Source of the DNA: Acidobacteriota bacterium | GTDB lineage: Bacteria > Acidobacteriota > Terriglobia > Terriglobales > Acidobacteriaceae | Assembly (NCBI GenBank): GCA_021781075.1 | Contig: JAJXXN010000337.1 | Span: forward strand, 1-23,388 | Direction of reading: 5' to 3' | Length of the DNA: 23,388 nucleotides | Part shown: positions 1 through 8,088 of the stretch, one piece after another | Layout of the letters: each line of letters begins with the position of its first letter | Position numbering within the stretch: position 1 is the first letter of the stretch | Notes under the pieces: model-generated | Seen by the model: the letters and a program-made list of their open reading frames with translations, nothing else | Database searches by the model: none | What the model was told of the DNA's origin: nothing | Program-made: the position numbers and the translations under genes

Positions 1-69
1 GGCGGTGTTGCGGGTTGTATGGCGCCGACAGATGAGCAAGTACCAGGTTAAAGAAACGGCCGGGAAGAG

Positions 70-1329
70 ATGGGCACAGGGACACAGTTGGAGCGCGTAG
101 CCGTGCCATTGGTGCCGGTGAGGGCACGGATTGAGGGCGTATGGCAGCGCATGCGCGAGCGCTGGCAGGAGATAGAGCCGCGGCAGCGCCAGTGGTCGGT
201 GCTGGCGGGGGCGCTGATTGCGGGGTTGCTCGGCCTGCTGATTTGGCAGGCTGCGCGCACGGACTGGAAGCTGCTGATGAACGGCCTGGATGCCGGGGAC
301 GCGCGGACACTGACGGCAGTGCTGACAGCGGAGAAGATTCCCTATGAACTGGGCGAGAATGGCTCAGCGGTGCTGGTGCCCGCGGGCGACCTCGACAAGG
401 CGCGCCTGGCCACGGTCACCAAGGGCGCGCTCAAGAGCGGGCGCATGGGGTTTGAGATATTTGACAAGCCGAACTGGGTTGGTTCGGAGTTTGACGAACA
501 GGTGAATTACCAGCGCGCGCTCGAGGGGGAACTTGAGCGCACCATTGCGGCGATTGCCGACATTGAGTCGGCGCATGTGCATCTGGTCATGCCCCATGAC
601 TCGCTCTTTCGCGACCAGGAGCGGCCGGCCAAGGCCGCGGTGGTTTTGAAGCTGAAGCATCGCGATCTTGAGGAGGGTGAGCCGGATGCGATTCGCCGTC
701 TGGTCTCGTCTGCCGTGGACGGGCTGGCTCCTGAGCATGTGGTTCTGGTTGATGCGGATGGGCGCGCGGAACTGGGGCCGAAGACGGCGGATTCCGAGCA
801 ATTGCGGGCCGAGCAGGCGCTTGAGGAGAAGATCCTCGCCACGCTCGAGCCGGTGACCGGCGTGGGCAATGTGCGTGCCGCCGTGACACTCCAATATGAC
901 CCGGCCGCGGTCGAGGAGACGGCTGAAAATTACGATCCCAGCCAGACCGTGACCCTTACCATGCAGCAATCGGACCAGAGCAGCGGGCCGCAGCAGTTGC
1001 CGGCCGGCGTGCCCGGAACCGCTTCGAACGCGCCCAACTCGCAGGCGCCGCCGGTCTATCCCCAGCAGTTTTCGTTGCCTTCATCGGCGAAGACCGAGGC
1101 GGCAACGTATGGCGCCTCGAAGCGCACCATGCACAGCGTGCAGGGCGCCGGGCGCATCCACCGTTTGACGGCGGCCATTCTCGTCAATGACAGGCTGGCG
1201 GCGCCGGCTGTTTCCGGCAAGCCTGCGCAGTGGCAGCCGCGCTCTGACGAGGATTTGAAGCACCTGACTGCACTGGCCCAGGCCGCTGTCGGCTACGATG
1301 CGGCGCGCGGCGACGTGGTGGCGCTTTAG
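70..1329 (+). CDS. fliF: FliF, flagellar MS-ring protein, N-terminal part (ends at in-frame amber)
   Basis: FliF forms the inner-membrane MS ring on which the rotor and export gate are built. The 419-residue product has a charged cytoplasmic N-terminus, a first membrane helix at about residues 42-62 (WSVLAGALIAGLLGLLIW), then the YscJ/FliF ring-building region, including the family block around SGRMGFEIFDKPNWVGSEFDEQ and the stretch LERTIAAIADIESAHVHLVMP. The periplasmic C-terminal half follows, with a Pro/Ser/Gln-rich insert. It ends ...GDVVAL at a TAG. In normal FliF this position (GDVV followed by a short acidic or aromatic stretch) leads directly into the second membrane helix and the FliG-binding tail. 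Those are still encoded in the same frame after the stop. A start at 70 is preceded by GGGAAGAG, very close to the ATG, so an internal GTG or ATG start cannot be excluded. The family call is very secure; whether this piece is made alone is not. Confidence 0.93.
   Translation: MGTGTQLERVAVPLVPVRARIEGVWQRMRERWQEIEPRQRQWSVLAGALIAGLLGLLIWQAARTDWKLLMNGLDAGDARTLTAVLTAEKIPYELGENGSAVLVPAGDLDKARLATVTKGALKSGRMGFEIFDKPNWVGSEFDEQVNYQRALEGELERTIAAIADIESAHVHLVMPHDSLFRDQERPAKAAVVLKLKHRDLEEGEPDAIRRLVSSAVDGLAPEHVVLVDADGRAELGPKTADSEQLRAEQALEEKILATLEPVTGVGNVRAAVTLQYDPAAVEETAENYDPSQTVTLTMQQSDQSSGPQQLPAGVPGTASNAPNSQAPPVYPQQFSLPSSAKTEAATYGASKRTMHSVQGAGRIHRLTAAILVNDRLAAPAVSGKPAQWQPRSDEDLKHLTALAQAAVGYDAARGDVVAL
1327..1329 (+). 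other. In-frame amber codon interrupting fliF
   Basis: The TAG at this position lies in the same reading frame as both the upstream FliF part and the downstream FliF tail. Reading through it gives ...DVVAL-X-DISFQANGAQTTESWW..., which joins seamlessly into the rest of FliF and yields a 548-codon gene, the normal FliF size. A single C-to-T change in CAG (Gln) or G-to-T in GAG (Glu) would create it. TAG also ends flgD and fliQ here, so a general reassignment of TAG is unlikely. It could be a sequencing error, a recent mutation, programmed readthrough, or a true gene split. Confidence 0.9.
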
Positions 1330-1383
1330 GACATCAGCTTCCAAGCCAATGGTGCGCAGACAACCGAGAGCTGGTGGAAGCGC

Positions 1384-1716
1384 ATGCTGAACGGGCTTGA
1401 ATCCAAGCCGAACCTCTTGCGCACTCTTTCCGCCTTGCTTGCCATCCTGCTGGTTGTGCTCTTCGGCCTGCGCCCGGCTGTGGCGCGCATGGCCGGCACG
1501 CGTGGCATTTCGGAAAAAGCGTTGCCGAAGCCAGGCGCGGCTGCCATGGCCGCGGCGCTTTTGAAAGAGCAGGGGGAGCGGGGCGTGCAGGAAGTGACTC
1601 CGGAGGAGTTGGAGCGCGTGCGCGTGCAGAAGGTCTTTGACCAGGTCGCGGAGCATTTGAAGCGGGAACCGAACCAGAGTTCACGCCTGCTGCAGAGTTG
1701 GATTCATTCGGATTGA
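1384..1716 (+). CDS. fliF: FliF C-terminal part: second membrane helix and FliG-binding tail
   Basis: This is the continuation of fliF after the amber codon, in the same frame. It contains a clear membrane helix (LSALLAILLVVLFGLRPAV), a flexible Ala/Gly/Pro-rich cytoplasmic linker, and a terminal amphipathic segment (about DQVAEHLKREPNQSSRLLQSW) at the place where FliF binds the FliG N-terminal domain. An ATG at 1384, with GGTGG six bases upstream (also GGAAG three bases upstream), could serve as a restart, giving a separate 110-residue membrane protein. The 18 codons between the TAG and this ATG also read as FliF-like sequence (DISFQANGAQTTESWWKR), so a readthrough product would be full length. 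The identity is secure; the mode of expression is open. Confidence 0.85.
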   Translation: MLNGLESKPNLLRTLSALLAILLVVLFGLRPAVARMAGTRGISEKALPKPGAAAMAAALLKEQGERGVQEVTPEELERVRVQKVFDQVAEHLKREPNQSSRLLQSWIHSD

Positions 1717-1830
1717 TGTATCAAAGCCATGCGGGCCGCTGCTTGACAGGCAATCCGACTGATAAGGGCATTGCGGGGTTGTGCAGTGTTGGACAGTGGC
1801 TGTTTCGAGGGCAATGGGGCAAGCGTTGAT

Positions 1831-1980
1831 GGCTCGGAGTGGTAAGAGCGGGCGAAGCTGGCTCGGGTGGTAAGAACGGGCGAAGGCGGCACGGAGCAGT
1901 GAAGAGGCGGGCGAAGGCGGCACGGAGCAGTGAAGAGGCGGGCGAAGCTGGCACGGAGCAGTGAAGAGGCGGGCGATGGC
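1831..1980 (+). repeat. Tandem repeat array (31-bp unit) leading into the fliG start
   Basis: Three nearly identical 31-bp units lie at 1888-1918, 1919-1949 and 1950-1980. They are preceded by two diverged 28-29-bp relatives at 1831-1859 and 1860-1887. Units begin GGCACGGAGCAGTGAAGAGG and end GCGGGCGAAGGC or a close variant. The last unit differs from the first 31-bp unit by one base (GAAGGC to GATGGC), and that change creates the fliG ATG at 1976. Each full unit therefore carries a Shine-Dalgarno-like GAAGAGG at the spacing used by fliG. The unit length is not a multiple of three, so the array is not a coding repeat. Confidence 0.9.
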
Positions 1981-3016
1981 GGGTGAGAACCAGGACAAGA
2001 AGAAGCAGACCGCGTCGATGAGCGGTGTGCGAAAGGCTGCAATCCTCATGGTTGCCGTTGGTGAAGAGGTGGCCAAGGAGATCATGCGCCAATTGCCCGA
2101 GGCGGACGTGCAGCGCATTGCAGAAGAGCTTGCGGATCTGCGCGGCGTCAACTCCGAGATATCGGCCGAGGTGCTCGAAGAGTTCTGGGAGATGCTGGCG
2201 ACCCAGAATTTCATGATGCAGGGCGGATATGATTACGCAAGTCGGCTGCTGGTGGAAACCTTTGGAAAGGAGCGCGCCACGGATCTTCTGATGCTGGTCC
2301 GCCGCGCGCAGGAGGCGAGCCACGGCAACCTCGCCAAGTTGCAGCGCACCGACCCGCAGCAGCTCGGCAAACTGCTCGACTCCGAGCATCCGCAGACCAT
2401 CGCCCTGGTGCTGGCGCATTTGGACCCGCGCCGCGCCTCAATCGTTCTCGACAGTCTCAGTGAAGAGCGCAAGGTGGTGAGTGTGCAGCGCCTGGCCGAG
2501 ATGCGCCAATTTTCCCCGGAGATGGCGCAGAAGGTGGCCTTCATCCTCCACCGCCGGCTCGAGAGCGTGGGCGACACGCAGCGCAAGAGCTATTCCGGCT
2601 ACAAGGCGGTGGCCGATTTGCTCAACCGCGTGAATGCCGAGGAGGCCAAGCGCATCCTGGAGGCCATTGAGGAGACGCAGCCCGAGCTTGCGCTCAGTAT
2701 CCGCAACCTGATGTTCACCTTCGAGGACCTTCTGACCGTCCCGCCGGCGAGCATTCGCGAGATCGTGGCCGGTGTGGACAAGCGCCAGCTCGCCCTGGCC
2801 CTGCGCGGCGCCAATGAGGAGTTGCGCGCGCAGATATTCAAAGCCATGAGCTCGCGCGCGGTCGAGATGCTCAAGGAGGACATGGAGGTCCTCGGGCCCG
2901 TCCGTTCCCGCGAAGTCGCCGCCGCGCAGCAGGAGATATTGAACCTTGCCCGGAGGCTTGAGGCCGAGGGCAAGATCATTCTCAAACTGGAGACCGGCGA
3001 CGAGATGGTTGCCTGA
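1976..3016 (+). CDS. fliG: FliG, flagellar motor switch/torque protein
   Basis: FliG sits on the cytoplasmic face of the MS ring and transmits torque from the stator while switching direction with FliM/FliN. The 346-residue product is full length. It shows the N-terminal FliF-binding domain (SGVRKAAILMVAVGEEVAKEI), the middle-domain EHPQT motif (about residues 136-140, in SEHPQTIALVLAHL), and the C-terminal torque domain (NLMFTFEDL, then the charged helix region AMSSRAVEMLKEDMEVLGPV and a closing AQQEILNLARRLEAEGKI). I prefer ATG 1976, which has GAAGAGG six bases upstream. A GTG at 1961 in the same frame would add only KRRA-type residues encoded by the repeat unit. It lies 259 bp after the fliF stop, with the repeat array between them. 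Confidence 0.97.
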   Translation: MAGENQDKKKQTASMSGVRKAAILMVAVGEEVAKEIMRQLPEADVQRIAEELADLRGVNSEISAEVLEEFWEMLATQNFMMQGGYDYASRLLVETFGKERATDLLMLVRRAQEASHGNLAKLQRTDPQQLGKLLDSEHPQTIALVLAHLDPRRASIVLDSLSEERKVVSVQRLAEMRQFSPEMAQKVAFILHRRLESVGDTQRKSYSGYKAVADLLNRVNAEEAKRILEAIEETQPELALSIRNLMFTFEDLLTVPPASIREIVAGVDKRQLALALRGANEELRAQIFKAMSSRAVEMLKEDMEVLGPVRSREVAAAQQEILNLARRLEAEGKIILKLETGDEMVA

Positions 3017-3039
3017 GGTCGGAGCATGGTGGAATTGTG

Positions 3040-3861
3040 ATGCATATGCAGGAAAGCAATATCGAGTCCTTTTGCTACCCGGTGGCCGAGCCTGCCGCCA
3101 GGCCTTCCATTGCCGAGTCGCTTGGATTGATGCAAGCCGGCAATGGACGAAGTGTGGCGGGGCCGGCACTGACTCCCAACGGCCCGGGGGAACCACTCCC
3201 TGCAGCCACGACTCATGAGGAGTTGAAGTCGGCCTATGCAGAGGGCCGAGCCGAGGGTTTTCGTGAAGGCCTTGAGCGGGGCCGCAGTGAGGGCGAGGCC
3301 AGGGCGCGCAGCGAAGCCCGCGCGCAATATGATGCCGAACAACTTGCCGAACGGGAGTGCCGCAAGCGGAATGCGGCCGCGGTGGTGAGGGATTTTCTTC
3401 ATGCCCGTGAGCAGTACGAGCGCGAGATTGAGCGTGAGGCCGTGCGCCTGTCCTTGGCCATCGCCGCGCGCATACTCAGGCGTGAGGCGCAAATGGACCC
3501 TTTGCTTTTGACCGGGGCGGTGCGCGTCGCGCTCGGCCAGCTCTCCGATTCCTCACGCGTCAGGCTCCATGTCCCGGAGGTGGACCTCACCCTCTGGCAG
3601 GATGCAGTCGAGCACCTGCCCAACCTGCCACAGCGGCCCGCGGTGGTTGCCGAGGAGGCGATGACGCCGGGCGAGTGCCGAATCGAGGCCGAGATGGGCT
3701 CGGTCGACCTCGGCCTCAAATCGCAACTGGTGGAGATTGAGCGCGGCTTCTTTGACCGCATTGGCCGCGAGACGCGGCCGGCCCAGACGCCATCGCCCGT
3801 TGCAATGCAGGGCCTCACCCTGCGGGAAGCCGAATACCTGAACGAGGAAGAGCCGGCGTGA
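3040..3861 (+). CDS. fliH: FliH, negative regulator of the export ATPase FliI
   Basis: FliH binds FliI as a dimer and tethers the ATPase to the C ring and export gate. The protein (about 273 residues) has a poorly conserved N-terminus followed by a long coiled coil with the Gly-every-four pattern typical of FliH (AEGRAEGFREGLERGRSEGE). The C-terminal FliH/HrpE-like domain contains VRLSLAIAARILRREAQMD and a final VEIERGFFDRI. Starts at GTG 3037 and ATG 3040 are adjacent, and ATG 3046 is also in frame; I chose 3040. It ends inside a TGATG that also starts fliI, so the two are translationally coupled. Sequence conservation is low, as usual for FliH, but pattern and position make the call firm. 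Confidence 0.9.
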   Translation: MHMQESNIESFCYPVAEPAARPSIAESLGLMQAGNGRSVAGPALTPNGPGEPLPAATTHEELKSAYAEGRAEGFREGLERGRSEGEARARSEARAQYDAEQLAERECRKRNAAAVVRDFLHAREQYEREIEREAVRLSLAIAARILRREAQMDPLLLTGAVRVALGQLSDSSRVRLHVPEVDLTLWQDAVEHLPNLPQRPAVVAEEAMTPGECRIEAEMGSVDLGLKSQLVEIERGFFDRIGRETRPAQTPSPVAMQGLTLREAEYLNEEEPA

Positions 3862-5183
3862 TGATCGAGCCGAGGGAACATCTGGGCCGCTACTTCGCGC
3901 GACTCGAGCGGATGCAGCCCTGGCGCTGGCGTGGCAAAGTGCTTGAATCGATCGGCCAAACGGTGGAATCCGCCGGCCCGCTCGCCTCGGTGGGCGAGGG
4001 CTGCGAGATACTTGACCAGTTGGGAAAAGTCCATCTCGCCGAGGTGATCGGGTTTCGTGGCTCCAATGTCTTGACCATGCCGGTCGACAGCACTGAGGGC
4101 GTGCGTTTTGGTGATGCGGTTCTCGCGCTCGGCTCGGGCCCGGAGATGGAGGTGGGGGCGGCGTTGATGGGGCGCGTGCTCAACGCGCTTGGGCAGCCCA
4201 TTGATGGCAAACGTCCCCCGGCCCTCAAATCCACCCTGCCGCTCGACGGGCCCGTGCGCTTGCCACTCTCCCGGGCGCCAATCAAAGTGCCGCTCGGCAC
4301 CGGAATCCGCGTCATTGATGCCATGCTCGCGGTGGGCCGCGGACAGCGTGTGGGCATCTTCGGCGGCTCGGGCGTAGGCAAGAGCACAATGATTGGCATG
4401 ATGACCAGGAACACGGAAGCCGATGTCACGGTTGTCGGGCTGGTCGGTGAGCGCGGGCGCGAAGTGGGCGAGTTTATCGAGGAATCGCTTGGCAAGGAAG
4501 GCCTTGCGCGCTCCGTGGTGATCGTTTCCACCTCGGACCAGTCCCCGATCATGCGCATGCGCGCCGCACTGGCCGCGGCAACTGTCGCGGAGTGTTTTGC
4601 CGAGGAAGGCAAAAACGTGCTGCTGGTGCTAGACTCGCTGACGCGGTTTGCCATGGCCGCGCGTGAAATTGGCCTGGCGGCCGGCGAGCCGCCAACGGCA
4701 AAAGGTTATACGCCCTCGGTCTTCAATCGTCTGGCCCGGTTGGTTGAGCGCAGTGGCAACTTCCTTCGCGGCTCGATCACCGCCTTCTACACCGTGCTGA
4801 TGGAGGGCGATGACCAGCAGGATCCGCTCGTGGACGCGGTGCGTTCTCTGATTGACGGCCACGTGGTGCTGAGCCGCGCCTTGGCCGCTGAAGGCTGGTA
4901 TCCGCCCGTGGCCGTGCTCGATTCCATCAGCCGGTTGATGCCGGCGGTGACGACTCCGGCCCATCGGGAGCAGGCCGCGCTGTTACGCAAACTGATTGCC
5001 ATTCATGCGCGCAGCGAAGACCTGATTCGCATTGGCGCATACAAAGCCGGTGCCGATGCGGAACTTGACCGTGCCATCGAGGCACGGCCGCTGATCCGTG
5101 ATTTTCTGATGCAAGCCACGGAAGACCGCGCCGACCTCACTGAGACCTTGCGCAGGCTGGCGCAGCTGGCGGCGCGGATATGA
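3861..5183 (+). CDS. fliI: FliI, flagellum-specific export ATPase
   Basis: FliI is the ring-forming ATPase that energises loading of export substrates. Counting from ATG 3861 (440 residues), it carries an N-terminal beta-barrel region, Walker A GGSGVGKS at 168-175 (Lys174), the catalytic glutamate motif VGERGREV (Glu197), and Walker B LLVLDS with Asp258. The family stretch GEPPTAKGYTPSVFNRLARL follows. The usual F1-beta/FliI architecture is complete and nothing needed for catalysis is missing. A GTG at 3858 is an alternative start adding one residue. It overlaps fliH at its start and fliJ (ATGA, 4 bp) at its end, the standard fliHIJ arrangement. Confidence 0.98.
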   Translation: MIEPREHLGRYFARLERMQPWRWRGKVLESIGQTVESAGPLASVGEGCEILDQLGKVHLAEVIGFRGSNVLTMPVDSTEGVRFGDAVLALGSGPEMEVGAALMGRVLNALGQPIDGKRPPALKSTLPLDGPVRLPLSRAPIKVPLGTGIRVIDAMLAVGRGQRVGIFGGSGVGKSTMIGMMTRNTEADVTVVGLVGERGREVGEFIEESLGKEGLARSVVIVSTSDQSPIMRMRAALAAATVAECFAEEGKNVLLVLDSLTRFAMAAREIGLAAGEPPTAKGYTPSVFNRLARLVERSGNFLRGSITAFYTVLMEGDDQQDPLVDAVRSLIDGHVVLSRALAAEGWYPPVAVLDSISRLMPAVTTPAHREQAALLRKLIAIHARSEDLIRIGAYKAGADAELDRAIEARPLIRDFLMQATEDRADLTETLRRLAQLAARI

Positions 5184-5677
5184 GCAGGGGAAAATCCATG
5201 GCGCAACTGCTGCGTGTGCGCCAAATTGAGGAGGAGCAGTCCCGGTTGCAGCTTGAGGGCGCACTGGCCGCGGAGCAGGGGGTGGAGAGGGCCTTGCAGC
5301 TGGCCTTGGGGCGCAAGCAGTTTTTGCGGGACGAGGCGCGCAAGGCGATTTTGGGCGTGCAGGGCAATGCGCACGCCCATGTTGCGGGCCAGGTGGATGA
5401 AGTGATGCTGCAACGGCGTGCTGTGGAGTTGGAGAGCCGGGGGAACAGACAGGCCCTCTCTGCACTGAAGGAGAGGCTCCTTGAGGCGCGCCACCAGTGC
5501 GAAGTGCTGCGTGCCGCCTTTCTCGCTTCACGCGTCCGTCGCATGCAGGTGGAAACAGTGATTTCGGAGGCGGCGGAAGTGGAGGCGCTTGCCGCGGCGC
5601 ACCGCCATCAAAGCGCGCTCGACGACTGGTTCGGAAGCCGGGCCGGGCAAAAGAAGAGCAGGGGCCGCGTTGTGTGA
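5180..5677 (+). CDS. fliJ: FliJ-like flagellar export chaperone / ATPase stalk
   Basis: This 165-residue protein is mostly helical, rich in Glu, Gln, Arg, Leu and Ala, and predicted to form two antiparallel coiled-coil helices. That is the shape of FliJ, the gamma-like stalk that links the FliI ring to FlhA. The N-terminus (AQLLRVRQIEEEQSRLQLEG) resembles the RL..VR...E....L pattern of FliJ. The start ATG overlaps the fliI stop by 4 bp (ATGA). FliJ is weakly conserved, so the call leans on its position directly after fliI plus its length and helical character. An in-frame second Met at residue 7 is an alternative start. Confidence 0.82.
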   Translation: MSRGKSMAQLLRVRQIEEEQSRLQLEGALAAEQGVERALQLALGRKQFLRDEARKAILGVQGNAHAHVAGQVDEVMLQRRAVELESRGNRQALSALKERLLEARHQCEVLRAAFLASRVRRMQVETVISEAAEVEALAAAHRHQSALDDWFGSRAGQKKSRGRVV

Positions 5678-5734
5678 ACTCTCATTGAAGCCGGCCAAGA
5701 AAGAGCCTTCACCGGCACTTCAAACCTGTGTTTT

Positions 5735-5774
5735 GGCAAAGATTTTCCTGATGGTTTTGGCCAGCGTCCTGCAA
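5735..5774 (+). promoter_or_regulatory. Two weak sigma-54-like sites upstream of fliK
   Basis: The 108-bp gap between fliJ and fliK contains TGGCAAAGATTTTCCT (5735-5750), with a perfect -24 half but CC instead of GC at -12. It also contains TGGCCAGCGTCCTGCA (5759-5774), with GG and GC at the exact sigma-54 spacing but poorer flanks. The second would place the transcript start at about the fliK start codon. I record them as possibilities only. Confidence 0.25.
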
Positions 5775-5785
5775 GTACCCGCGTG

Positions 5786-7951
5786 ATGCAGGCAGAGTTC
5801 AAATTCATCTCCGGCAGCGGCGGGCGCGGGCCGGAAACACGGGAAGGGCGGGCAACCGTTTCCTTTGCCGTCCCAATGCCGGCGGCCAATCTGCCATGCA
5901 GCCGGGTGTCTTCTCACACCCGCAAGGCGCAACTCTGGCAGAATGCATTGAACGAGCAGAGTGAGGCCGGCGCGGCTTTGCAATCCCCGGCCAATCTTTC
6001 GCCAACGCAGCGTGTGGACGGCAATCCTGTGGGGGATCGGGCGGCGGGAACGCCCAGTCAAGCGGAGCGGCCTGTGTTGGATGCCATGTCGAATGCCGCC
6101 GGCACATCAGTGCCATCTCAGGACGGCACTGCTGCTTTTCAAGTGCGGAGCGGAATCCATCGGAATGAGAGCGCGGTCTTGATCGCCGGTGTTCAAAGCG
6201 CTCCAGGCGACAAGGGCATGGTCGAATTGGGCAGCACTGCGGATGGGCAGAAAGGGAAGCGGATCACGACCGCTTTGAGCAAGCCTCTGGCCTCCTCCAC
6301 ACAACTTGTGGCCCGACACGACATGCTCTTCCCGCTGCCACTTTCGGCCTCTGCCATGACGCATGGTTCCGCAATGGTGGCCATGCCTCGTGAAAACGGT
6401 GCGTCGCCTGCTGCGGATGCCACGAATTCGAAGCTGGCCACTGCCCAAGTGCGCATGGTGCATGCTGCTGCTGGCGGGTTCGATGCACAACCGGCAGGGA
6501 ATGACAACATCGTCCTCGAATCGGGCGGCAGTTGTGACGGGCCGCGCACGGCAATGCCAGGGGCTGTGAATGAAGGCATCCTGGCCAAGGGCGCATACCA
6601 GCAGGAAACATCGCCACCAAGCGGTGTTGCGGCGGCTGAGTTTGCCGGTGCTCGCTCCTCTGCCCCTGCATTGACTGCTCCCGCGGATGGATTGCCTTGG
6701 GAGCGAAGCTCAACGCCTTCCTCTTCAACTCTTGAGGCAGGCGGGGAGAGTGTCTCCGCCTTGCGGGAGCAGCCACAAGGGCCGCTGCCGAATCCATTGG
6801 CGCGGCAACTTCGAGTGGCAGCCGTGGCTTCAGGGACCGGGCCGCGGCAGCCGGCCTCCGCGCCTTTGTCGTCCGGCCTGATGGACACAATGAATACGTT
6901 GAATCTGCCGGCTTCAACTCAATTGCCGCTCCAGTTGGCTTCAATGCCGGGGCAGAATGCCACCTCAGGGCCTCCCTCGCCAGGCTCACAGCAGGTGATG
7001 CAGTCAGGGAACTCGAACGGGCAAAGCCTCCCAGGCCATGCCTCTGCCCAAATTATGGCTTCTGCCGACACGCTGATTCGGCCACTGGATATTGGACGCA
7101 CCGCGGTCACGGGCGAGATTCCGGCAGCGCTTCGCAAAGAGGGTGGTGCTGACAAATTAACCGGCGGCATATCGAGTGCTGCAGCGACTGGCTCTCATCC
7201 ACTGGATGCCTTCGTGAATGCCCAGGGTGAAACCTCACCATCGCTCTCCACCGCCGTGCCGGTTGCATTCAAAAACACTGTGCCAGGGGAGCGATTCAAT
7301 CCGCAGACGGGCCAAGGTGGGGTAGAGGACGAGAAAGCAACGCTCGATTTGGCCCCTCCAATGCATCTGCTTGCAATGGGGGCCAGTGGCCCTCGTGTTG
7401 CCTCGGCGCTTGTCGCCACGGCAAACCTTGATGGTGTGGGAGGACAGATTGAAGTCCGCGCAGTGAGGACTGCCGTGGGCGTCGAGGCAACCTTGCGGAT
7501 TGAGCCGGGAGTGGATGTCAATGGCGGCACGGATGGACAAGGTGCAAGGCAGGTTGTGGGGCAGACTGTGGGGGCTGCGGGTGAATTGGCAGCGGGGCAA
7601 TTGGCCGGGCATCTCATCGCTCAGGCAGGCGGCCCGGAGGCACGGGACGAGTTGGGGGTTGCAGGTGCCACAGTCGCCGGGTTGAAGGAATATTTGACCG
7701 CGCATCAGACGCCGGTTGTCGCTCTCCATCTGGAACGCGCGCCGGAGACAGGAATGGATTCGGGGCCGGGTGGAGGAATGGGCAATCCCGGTGGTGCAAT
7801 GGGCGGGCGGCATGGAGGGAGTGATTGGAGTCGCAGCATGGGCCAAACTCCAGAAGGCACATCCGGTTCGGTGATTGCGAGACAGCCGGTGCATGGTCCT
7901 CCGATTGATTCTGTGGCGCCAGCCGGCAGAATACTATCCGTCATGGCCTGA
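5786..7951 (+). CDS. fliK: FliK-type hook-length control protein
   Basis: This is a 721-residue, Ala/Ser/Thr/Gly/Pro-rich, low-complexity protein with almost no charged clusters through its first 500 residues, like the disordered ruler part of FliK. Near the C-terminus a more ordered segment appears (DGVGGQIEVRAVRTAVGVEATLRIE, then LKEYLTAHQTPVVALHLE). It follows the FliK_C pattern of a beta-strand L...G.v.v, a short insert, then helix and strand. The very end is Gly/Met-rich. FliK is exported, measures hook length and switches FlhB specificity; its position just before flgD and flgE fits this. No convincing ribosome-binding site precedes ATG 5786 (or GTG 5783), so the start is uncertain. No signal peptide is expected or seen. 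It is longer than the roughly 400-residue enteric FliK, but FliK length varies widely. Confidence 0.75.
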   Translation: MQAEFKFISGSGGRGPETREGRATVSFAVPMPAANLPCSRVSSHTRKAQLWQNALNEQSEAGAALQSPANLSPTQRVDGNPVGDRAAGTPSQAERPVLDAMSNAAGTSVPSQDGTAAFQVRSGIHRNESAVLIAGVQSAPGDKGMVELGSTADGQKGKRITTALSKPLASSTQLVARHDMLFPLPLSASAMTHGSAMVAMPRENGASPAADATNSKLATAQVRMVHAAAGGFDAQPAGNDNIVLESGGSCDGPRTAMPGAVNEGILAKGAYQQETSPPSGVAAAEFAGARSSAPALTAPADGLPWERSSTPSSSTLEAGGESVSALREQPQGPLPNPLARQLRVAAVASGTGPRQPASAPLSSGLMDTMNTLNLPASTQLPLQLASMPGQNATSGPPSPGSQQVMQSGNSNGQSLPGHASAQIMASADTLIRPLDIGRTAVTGEIPAALRKEGGADKLTGGISSAAATGSHPLDAFVNAQGETSPSLSTAVPVAFKNTVPGERFNPQTGQGGVEDEKATLDLAPPMHLLAMGASGPRVASALVATANLDGVGGQIEVRAVRTAVGVEATLRIEPGVDVNGGTDGQGARQVVGQTVGAAGELAAGQLAGHLIAQAGGPEARDELGVAGATVAGLKEYLTAHQTPVVALHLERAPETGMDSGPGGGMGNPGGAMGGRHGGSDWSRSMGQTPEGTSGSVIARQPVHGPPIDSVAPAGRILSVMA

Positions 7952-7982
7952 TGTGTTGGCCTGGTGTGTTGGCCTGGTGCTG
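7944..7982 (+). repeat. 13-bp tandem repeat at the 3' end of fliK
   Basis: Three consecutive 13-bp units (7944-7956, 7957-7969, 7970-7982) of the form TGGCCTGGTGTGT begin in the last codons of fliK and run past its TGA at 7949-7951. The first unit has one mismatch (GA for GG) and the third diverges in its last bases. A short GGCCC...GGGCC inverted repeat (8000-8019) follows, but without a T-run. Confidence 0.8.
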
Positions 7983-8088
7983 GGGATGAATGTGATTCGG
8001 GCCCGTTCAACAGGGGGCCTGCTTTGGAAGTCAACAGTAGGGTGGTACTGGCAGAGTTGACGAATTCAACGGAAGGGGAGGAGATGGG

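Noticed and set aside
1..69. 3' end of an upstream gene such as fliE or flgC
   Set aside because: None of the three frames gives a recognisable FliE or FlgC C-terminus, and the stretch is too short to judge.
1327..1329. General reassignment of TAG to an amino acid in this organism
   Set aside because: TAG properly ends flgD (8638-8640) and fliQ (12239-12241, 3 bases before fliR), so it is a working stop codon here.
1888..1980. TGGCACGG/GGCACGG motifs in the 31-bp repeats as an array of sigma-54 sites
   Set aside because: No GC-containing -12 element occurs at the right distance in any unit.
1831..1980. CRISPR array
   Set aside because: Units are contiguous without spacers and the motif is related to a ribosome-binding region.
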